This document shows, one piece after another, positions 6,488-12,900 of a stretch of DNA of 13,791 nt. This stretch comes from Anaerolineae bacterium (GTDB lineage Bacteria > Chloroflexota > Anaerolineae > Aggregatilineales > Phototrophicaceae): positions 1-13,791 of the forward strand of contig JANQRM010000571.1 in the NCBI GenBank assembly GCA_028284565.1. Reading direction: 5' to 3'. Both the position numbers and the translations under genes were made by a program. The notes under the pieces are model-generated. The model was not told where the DNA came from. It saw only the letters and a list, made by a program, of their open reading frames with translations, and ran no database searches. Position 1 is the first letter of the stretch; each line of letters opens with the position of its first letter.

Positions 6488-7048
6488 TACAGATTTGAGG
6501 AGGGAGAAGACGGCGGTATCCTCGAATGTATCCAAATTGGCATCGTAGTAATTTTCGCGGAAGTAGGCTTCTTGGACAAAGCCGAGTTTTTCTAGGACTT
6601 TCTGTGAGCCGATGTTCGCTGGGCTGATGTGTGCTTCCATGCTGTGAAAGTTCATCCCACGAAAGCCGTACTCGACGACGGCTCTGGTCGCTTCGCTTGC
6701 AAAGCCTTGCCCCCACCATTGTTTTCCGAGTGCATAGCCTAGTTCGGTGCGGTGGTCGGCTAGGGCAAAGCGGAGTAGCAGGCAAATCCCTATCAAACGT
6801 TGATTGGACTTGTTCTCAATCCCCCAGACAATGGCTGTTTGTTCCTCAAAGTGCTTGAGATAACGTTGTATTCGTTGTTCGGCTTCGTCGAGGGTGGTAG
6901 CGGTCTCCCACGGTAGGTAGCGGGTAACCGCCTCATCACGAACCAATGCAAACAGATCCTGAGAATCATTGAGAGTCAGTTCACGCAGGAGACAGCGTTC
7001 CGTCTCTAGCATGGGGAATTGGGCAAACGTTTGTGAAATATCGAGCAT
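6476..7048 (-). CDS. GNAT-family N-acetyltransferase (RimJ/RimL type)
   Basis: 190 residues. The N-terminal LETERCLLRELTLND segment is the usual opening strand of the RimJ/RimL subgroup, and ELGYALGKQWWGQGFASEA at 102-120 contains motif A, QxxGxGxA (Q110, G113, G115, A117), which holds the acetyl-CoA pyrophosphate. NIGSQKVLEKLGF at 145-157 is the conserved C-terminal motif. Members acetylate ribosomal-protein N termini, amino sugars, polyamines or small toxins; this one cannot be assigned. Start is ATG 7048 with GGAG 8 nt upstream; an in-frame TTG directly before it is less likely. It lies 69 nt after the hydrolase gene on the same strand and may be the last gene of that operon. Confidence 0.9.
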   Translation of the reverse strand: MLDISQTFAQFPMLETERCLLRELTLNDSQDLFALVRDEAVTRYLPWETATTLDEAEQRIQRYLKHFEEQTAIVWGIENKSNQRLIGICLLLRFALADHRTELGYALGKQWWGQGFASEATRAVVEYGFRGMNFHSMEAHISPANIGSQKVLEKLGFVQEAYFRENYYDANLDTFEDTAVFSLLKSVWCK

Positions 7049-7117
7049 CAAGGGACTCCATTGTCAAACATTGATGCCCGATAGTTTAGCTTATTCCTAT
7101 TCCCTGCGCCGTGGTGT

Positions 7118-7897
7118 TTATGTGACTGGCATCAGTTCATCGGGTACTGGCATGTTTTCGACCCATGCGCGGAGCATCTCGGTGAAGAGGTTGGGATGTT
7201 CGCCGTTCCAGCCGTGATGAGCATTGGGAACAAGAGCAGACATGGCGGTGGGCATGATGGTCGGGAAATCTGGCAAGCTGTCCTTGACCAAGCCCGCTTC
7301 TTTATCCCCTGCTACTGCGAGAAGGCGATGCGGACAATTGCCAATTGACTGAGGCAGAGTGAAGTTCAGCACTTCGGCATAGATGCGTTGAATGGTGGCA
7401 GGTGTGAGTCGTTTGCTATCGCGTTTATAGAGGGGGACGAATTCAGTAGGGAGTTGCATCATCTTGGCACTCAGGCTGATAAGCGGACTCCAGCCCATTG
7501 CCCGACTTAAGAATTTCATCGCTACACGCCAGAGTCCTTGCCGGTTGAAGGGACGCGTGGTCACGCCACTGACAATCATGGACTCGACGACTTCGGGATG
7601 GTATTGGAGAAGGTGGATGGCTGAATATCCGCCAAGCGATAAGCCGATGATGTGTGCCCTGCCTCCGTGTGCCTTATCTCGGATGATGCTGGCGAGTTGG
7701 TGGGCGGTATCCGTGAATGACTTCCACTCGATTTGGTAGCTTTCGGCATTGCCGGGGAGGTCGATGGTGATGAGATGGTACTCATTTTGCAAGTCTTCCA
7801 CTTGATCGTACCACATCCAACTGCTGACTCCGAGTCCGTGCAGGAAGACGAGGGATGTGGGATTGTCTTGTCCGTATTCGGTGATGCTGAGATTCAT
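7118..7897 (-). CDS. Alpha/beta-fold hydrolase
   Basis: 259 residues. The oxyanion-hole motif HGLG is at 20-23, the nucleophile elbow GLSLGG at 85-90 puts the serine at S87, D198 in AGDKE is the likely acid, and H228 in AHHGWN the base, completing a Ser-Asp-His triad in the correct order. A lid-like helical segment lies about residues 115-185. The family covers esterases, lipases, epoxide hydrolases and C-C bond hydrolases; the substrate is not evident. ATG 7897 follows the regulator's stop by 2 nt, and its ribosome site AAGGAG lies inside the last codons of the regulator gene, so the two are certainly arranged as an operon. Confidence 0.92.
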   Translation of the reverse strand: MNLSITEYGQDNPTSLVFLHGLGVSSWMWYDQVEDLQNEYHLITIDLPGNAESYQIEWKSFTDTAHQLASIIRDKAHGGRAHIIGLSLGGYSAIHLLQYHPEVVESMIVSGVTTRPFNRQGLWRVAMKFLSRAMGWSPLISLSAKMMQLPTEFVPLYKRDSKRLTPATIQRIYAEVLNFTLPQSIGNCPHRLLAVAGDKEAGLVKDSLPDFPTIMPTAMSALVPNAHHGWNGEHPNLFTEMLRAWVENMPVPDELMPVT

Positions 7898-7899
7898 GT

Positions 7900-8436
7900 T
7901 TATTGCTCCTTTTTATCGGGAATGATGATTGAGGCAAGGGTAAAGCGTTGGCGATCTGGTGAGGGGGGATTGCTCAGCCATTTGCCAACGAATTCGATGA
8001 CTTGTTGTTGGAATTGGGCGCGCTCGGATTCATTGAGATAGAGTACGGCGCGGTTGTAGCTCATGCCTTCTTCGACGACATGATGGGTATCTATCCCTTC
8101 GATGTAACGGGCGAATTCGTCAATCAGCGAAGCCATAAAGAGGGTGAAATTGCCGAGGTGTTCACTTGCAGTGAATTGGGCGACTTCTTCTGGAGATAGA
8201 CGCGCACCCCCTTGTACGACCGCATAGGTGCGCTCGGTTGCGCCATTGACGGATTGTTCGGCGATGACTTCGAGAATGCCTCCGTTGTGCAGTTGTCTGA
8301 TGTGGCGGTAGAGGGTGGCTTGTGGGACATCAGATAGTACGGTGGCGAGTTGCTGGGATGTCATGTGTCGTCCGGCGATTTCGGTGACGATTCGCATACG
8401 GACGGGGTGCAAAATGAGTTTGGCTTTGTTGGACAT
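7900..8436 (-). CDS. Winged helix-turn-helix transcriptional regulator (ArsR-like), probable repressor of its own operon
   Basis: 178 residues from ATG 8436 (an in-frame TTG five codons upstream is possible). LILHPVRMRIVTEI at about 7-20 is the first helix of ArsR-like winged helices, MTSQQLATVLSDVPQATLYRHIRQL at about 25-49 the helix-turn-helix, with the recognition helix around 38-49, and ILEVIAEQ...ERTYAVV at 54-74 the beta wing. The C-terminal hundred residues are helical and likely bind a ligand or mediate dimerisation; no metal-binding CxC motif is present. The strong promoter ahead of it carries a palindrome in its spacer and a related site after the start point, which suggests autorepression of the regulator-hydrolase(-GNAT) unit. 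The effector may be related to the hydrolase substrate; this is inference. Confidence 0.88.
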   Translation of the reverse strand: MSNKAKLILHPVRMRIVTEIAGRHMTSQQLATVLSDVPQATLYRHIRQLHNGGILEVIAEQSVNGATERTYAVVQGGARLSPEEVAQFTASEHLGNFTLFMASLIDEFARYIEGIDTHHVVEEGMSYNRAVLYLNESERAQFQQQVIEFVGKWLSNPPSPDRQRFTLASIIIPDKKEQ

Positions 8437-8444
8437 GCTAGCTA

Positions 8445-8460
8445 TTCTCAAAAATGATAA
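8445..8460. promoter_or_regulatory. Second, imperfect operator-like site (O2)
   Basis: TTCTCAAAAATGATAA keeps one arm of O1 exactly and 5 of 7 bases of the other (12/16 identical overall). It is 34 bp from O1, just downstream of the predicted start point. Confidence 0.45.
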
Positions 8461-8472
8461 CGGTATTTTTGT

Positions 8473-8501
8473 ATTGTATTCTCAATTTTGAGAAAGGTCA
8501 A
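8473..8501 (-). promoter_or_regulatory. Sigma70 promoter of the regulator operon
   Basis: On the minus strand TTGACC (8501-8496), exactly 17 nt, then TACAAT (8478-8473): 5/6 matches in each box with ideal spacing. Predicted start near 8466, giving a leader of about 30 nt before ATG 8436. The whole spacer is occupied by the operator-like palindrome. Confidence 0.7.
8479..8494. promoter_or_regulatory. Operator-like palindrome in the promoter spacer (O1)
   Basis: TTCTCAATTTTGAGAA is a perfect palindrome: 7-bp arms around TT. It sits between the -35 and -10 boxes, where a bound winged-helix dimer would exclude RNA polymerase. Confidence 0.6.
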
Positions 8502-8516
8502 GAGTTAAATTAATGA

Positions 8517-8543
8517 ACCATAGAGAACACAAAGGACACAGAG
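8517..8543. repeat. 9-nt-period intergenic repeat
   Basis: Three imperfect units of nine: ACCATAGAG, AACACAAAG, GACACAGAG. Text of the form ACCACAGAG-AACACAGAG is one I recall from intergenic DNA of Planctomycetes and Chloroflexota genomes; not searched. It lies between the regulator promoter and the end of the 8646-9650 gene. Confidence 0.55.
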
Positions 8544-8645
8544 GAAAATTTATGTGTTATGGTATGGGGTTTGTGCTATCTTGTCCTTATTGGTTGGACT
8601 CATTCCACTTCAATGAAAGATGCTTTCAAAGTAACAGATGAGTTG

Positions 8646-9650
8646 TTAGAACGAAGCGATTTTTTTGGCGACGCGCAATTGGACGGGAAAGACAGACAGG
8701 AATTCGGCGAGAGAATCGTAGCGATTGCCTTTTTCTTGGAGATAGCGACGCAGGACGCTGATTGTGCCGGGTAGAATGGCAAGACCCCGTGTCTTCTTTT
8801 CCATGAGGATGTAGGCACGGGCTTCGGCACGGTTCATGTAATCTTCGAGGTACATGGCGACAGCGGCGGCAACAAAGAGGGAGGTAAATTGGTCTTCCCA
8901 TGTGGGATGGAGCGATTTGAATTGGTCACTGACGGCGAGTTCCTTTTTGGAGGCTTCTTCGACATCATCGGCGTGGGCGCGCAGATAGGCATTCATGAGT
9001 AAGCGTCCGTATTGAGTCAATGCCGCGCGATAAACCTGTGGATACATCGACTCTTCGTCGTAGGGCCAAGGTGGGCTTTCTCCCCAAGCAAGAGTCGGTG
9101 GGACGATGGCGATGAGTCGGTTACCAATGCGAATGCCGACTTCCCGGTCTGCCGGATAGCACAGGTTGGGCATGAAGGCGAAATCCTCGCTGAAATCGCC
9201 AAAGAAGGGTTTGAGGAATTCGACAAATTGTACTTTGGCAAAGGCACGTTGCGACTCTTCATAGGCGTGAATATAAGCATCGGCATCTGTGTCCCATTGG
9301 GCTTCTAGGTCACATTCAACATAAAAATTCCAGAGTTCCTTATTCCAATTATCGGGAACCCAGCGCGGTAAGGCAGGAATCTCTAGCCCATCCCATTCGC
9401 AGTGCATAATAAGGGTATAGAGGGCTTCGAGCGGGGTGTCATTATCGAGCATGGTTTGTAGATTTTGAATTGCCGGATGCTGATTGAGCTGGTTGTCCAT
9501 CATGAACTTGTGTAGATGGCGAGCATGGGCATGGGGCTGATGCTTTTTGCGCGCTTGGGCTTGTTCTGGGAATCCCGTTGCCGCTAATGCCGACGACATT
9601 AAACGGAGGCGGTCATCTTGTATTACCGTGACATTGGTCGTCATTGTCAT
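8646..9650 (-). CDS. Protein of unknown function
   Basis: 334 residues from ATG 9650; an in-frame TTG at 9662 and an ATG at 9644 are alternatives, none with a strong ribosome site. I do not recognise the family. There is no signal peptide or membrane segment, so it is probably cytosolic. The N-terminal third is rich in His and Gln (KKHQPHAHARHLHKF), the middle has an aromatic, acidic part (EWDGLEIPALPRW, DNWNKELWNFYVECD), followed by a hydrophobic strand IGNRLIAIVPP and WGESPPWPYDEE; the C-terminal third is helical and ends in basic residues. Coding quality (long frame, ordinary composition, well-placed promoter) supports a real gene. It is divergent from the large acidic TPR gene, separated by about 290 nt. 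Confidence 0.75.
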   Translation of the reverse strand: MTMTTNVTVIQDDRLRLMSSALAATGFPEQAQARKKHQPHAHARHLHKFMMDNQLNQHPAIQNLQTMLDNDTPLEALYTLIMHCEWDGLEIPALPRWVPDNWNKELWNFYVECDLEAQWDTDADAYIHAYEESQRAFAKVQFVEFLKPFFGDFSEDFAFMPNLCYPADREVGIRIGNRLIAIVPPTLAWGESPPWPYDEESMYPQVYRAALTQYGRLLMNAYLRAHADDVEEASKKELAVSDQFKSLHPTWEDQFTSLFVAAAVAMYLEDYMNRAEARAYILMEKKTRGLAILPGTISVLRRYLQEKGNRYDSLAEFLSVFPVQLRVAKKIASF

Positions 9651-9692
9651 GCCGTCATCCAACTGTATAGTCCATCAAAGGGCTGTCTTTGT

Positions 9693-9721
9693 ATTGTAAA
9701 AGGCAATGGGTTGTGTAGCAA
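9693..9721 (-). promoter_or_regulatory. Candidate promoter of the 8646-9650 gene
   Basis: On the minus strand TTGCTA (9721-9716), 17-nt spacer, TACAAT (9698-9693). Predicted start near 9686, about 36 nt before ATG 9650. Confidence 0.5.
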
Positions 9722-9752
9722 GCAAAGAATCCTTGAGGTTTTTGAGAGGTAT

Positions 9753-9766
9753 CAGATGTCAGAAAT
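9753..9766. repeat. CAGAT-rich dispersed intergenic repeat, short copy
   Basis: CAGATGTCAGAAAT is identical to 713-726. It lies between two divergent genes. Confidence 0.5.
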
Positions 9767-9866
9767 ATTCGTTGATGTTGAAGATAGAGTCTCATGGTGA
9801 TGACGAAGTTCTATGAGTTTATCTTCATTACCAGCGGAAAGTTAAGAAGCCCAAATTGGGGTTGTG

Positions 9867-9875
9867 TGTTATAAT
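9867..9875 (+). promoter_or_regulatory. Extended -10 promoter of the acidic TPR gene
   Basis: TGTTATAAT is a perfect extended -10 (TGn plus consensus TATAAT). No -35 match is visible at the right distance, which this class tolerates. Start near 9882 gives a 55-nt leader before ATG 9937. Confidence 0.5.
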
Positions 9876-9936
9876 CTGCACGTAGACCAAACAAACGTAA
9901 GACAAACATAGTTAATTCATTGATTATAGGGTTCTT

Positions 9937-12900
9937 ATGGCACAAATCAGCCTCAAAGCCTACCTTCTTCAAGTGCAAGAACGGATGGACGCACAAGACT
10001 ACAATGCAGTGATTCAACATTGCCGTCATATCCTGCGTGAGTTCCCCAAGAATGTAGATGCGTACCATCTGTTAGGACGAGGCTTGTTCCAATTATCCCG
10101 CTGGGAAGAGTCTGCGGAGGTGTTCCGGCGTTTGCTGGGAACCTTGCCGATGGACTTCATCTCTCACTATAGCTTGGGCCGCATTTATGCCCGGATGAAG
10201 CAATTGGAACCTGCTATCTGGCATATGGAGCGGGCGTTTGACCAAGAGCCGAATAATGAAGAGGTTCTTGAAGCCTTACGTGAACTCTATAAGGATGCAC
10301 GGGGTCAAGCGGTTGACCGCTTGCAATTGACCGCCGGCGCGGTGGCGCATCAACATCTGCGGAATGATTTGCCCGAACAAGCGGTGGCAGTATTGCGCAA
10401 AGCCCTAAGTAAATTCCCGAATCGCGCGGATTTGAAATTGTTGCTTGCCGAAGCGTTGTGGGCAAGTGAGCATCGGATGGATTCGGCAGAAACCGCTATT
10501 GATGTCTTGCAAACGCTCCCTTATGCGTTGAATGGGAATCGCATTTTGACGGAGTTGTGGTTGATGGAGCAACGTCCATCGGATGCTCAACGTTATTTGT
10601 CACGGATTGAAGAACTCGACCCCTATCTTGCCTATCATCTGGCGACGGGTAACGCACCTGCGGATGATTTGTTGGTCTTACAAGAATTGGATTATGAAAC
10701 TTTATCGCGTCATCAATTAACGGTGGAAAGCCCGGATTGGCTGGATGCGATTGACCAAACGGGTGACTTTGAAGCGGTGTCTGCCGATGTGGCGGATGTC
10801 GCCAGTGGGAAGAAGAAGGTCACGGATGACCTGAGTGATTTGTTGCCGGACGATTATGTTGCGCCGGATGAGGGAGAACTTGAATTTGATTTGGATGACG
10901 GTTTGCCTATCGAACTCGCCGATGAATTGGATCAGATGGTCGAGATGTCGGGTGATGAAACGCTTGCGGCGGACTTGAACCTCGATGAGATGATTAGTGA
11001 CGATGAAATCGAAGACCTCTTTGGTGGCTTGGACGATATTGAATTGGAACTGGATGAGGACACGCCGGACTTCCTGAATCAACTGGATGAGATGGCGGAA
11101 CAATCCAATGATGAGACCTTGCTTGCCGCGCCCGCCAACCGAGATGAACGTGTCTCAACAGGTTTGACTGGGATGTTGGATCAACTTGAAAGCACGGAAG
11201 ACCTCGACTGGTTGAAAGAAGTGCAGGATGGATCGCTGGATTTAGGCGATGAGGAGTTGGCAGAGTCGATTAAATTGGATACCGGTGAATTGAGTGCCTT
11301 GCTTGACGGTATGGATGACGTGGCGGATGCACCCCAAGACGACGAAGACCGTGTCTCCACTGGCTTAACCGGATTGCTTACCACCCTCGATGATGACGAT
11401 GATATGGAGTGGCTGAGTGAAGCCCAAGATGGGTCGTTGGATGAAGCCTCATCCGATGATTGGCTAGATGAAGTGGACTCCTTAGAAAGCTCGGTTGTTG
11501 GGGGTGCACCGACAGGACGTGCGTCCACGGGTTTTACAGATGAGTTGGGAGAAGAAGCAGGTATGCTGGCTCCCTCTGATGATTCAGTTGAAGACTTTTT
11601 TGCAGATGTAGACGAGGGTGAGGGCGATGAGATGCCTGACCCGATGTCGTGGCTCTCCGATAGTGGCATGGAAGAGGAGACAGGTGATGAACCAAAGCTA
11701 TCGACCTCAGAAATGCCAGCTACGGATGCGGCAGACCCTCTAGCATGGTTGGAAGGCACAGGGGTTGAGGTTTCAGACGAGGATATGGGTGACCTCTATG
11801 TTGACCCTTACGGGGTGGATGAAGATGGTGTGACCCTTGAATCGGCAGAAGTTGACCCGATGGCATGGCTAGCAGATAGTGGAATTGAAGTTGATGCAGA
11901 GGAGTCTGTTGAAACCGACGATGATGCACTGGAAGACCCGATGGCATGGCTGGGTGAAGAGAACCTCGCTGACGATGAAGCCGAGGTTGTCTCTTTTGAG
12001 ACAGTGGATGATGTGCCAGTTGATGAGCCGATTGCTGACCCCAATAAACCGGATACTGGCTGGCTGGAAGACGATACCTTGCTAGCAGAGATGATGGACA
12101 TTGAGGGTATTGAAGCATTAGATGATGGGTCGGTTGATGACCTATTGGACGAAATCGAAGAAGAGACCTTTGCCCTTGCTCCGGATGGTGATGAATTTGA
12201 CTTTTTTGCGGATGAAGAAGATGTCGAGGGGCTGGCAGATATCCCCGTTGATCAATTGAATGATGCAGAGGAGCAGGACATGATGGAATCTGATGACTGG
12301 AACTTCGAGGATGAAGATGGCAGTGAGGATGCCTCATCTGAACTCGATGATCTGGAATGGCTGGGCGAGGACTCTGATGAGTCTGAGTCTGCGGATGAGA
12401 CCAGTGATGATATGCTCCCGAATTTCTTTGATGATGACGAGATCGTGACCTCTGGTGCAACTGATTTGCTAGTGGGTGATGTCGAAGATATTCTCTCGCA
12501 GGGTGAAGTGGGACACACTGGATTGCTTGAATTTTTGAATAAGATGGATGACCCACCTCAGCAACCCAGTGCGGACGGTGATGGCTTCGATTTAGGTGGC
12601 GAGGAGGATGAGAGCTTCGATTGGGAAGCCGATATTCCATCGGACAAGACAGATGCTCTTTCTATGGAAGAAGCGGATTGGCTCTCAGAAGTTCCCTCTG
12701 AGTTGGGCGATGAGGGCGATGAAGAATTTGATTGGGAAGTGGAAGCCTCGTCGGTTGAAGAAGAGGCGGATTGGCTGTCTGAAATTGCGGTGGATGACGG
12801 TGATGATGCGGGTGAGGTTGAGGACGATTTTGCTTGGTTGGAAGAGGAGACAGATGCCGAAGCGGATGGCGCATTGCAGACCGGTCCGATTGATAGTGGT

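Noticed and set aside
8611..8625. Small hairpin TGAAAG-ATG-CTTTCA after the 8646-9650 gene
   Set aside because: Weak A/T-rich stem with no T-run on the minus strand; not enough to call a terminator.
9811..10068. Minus-strand frame of 85 codons at the start of the TPR gene
   Set aside because: It overlaps the TPR coding start and the extended -10 element, and has no ribosome site or recognisable content.
11720..12640. Long minus-strand open frame (306 codons), rich in His, Pro and Gln, opposite the acidic protein
   Set aside because: It is the mirror of Asp/Glu/Trp-rich codons on the plus strand, which give few stops in reverse. Composition is un-protein-like and there is no ribosome site. 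The same applies to Ser-rich minus frames at 11181-11759, 11808-12101 and 12252-12518.
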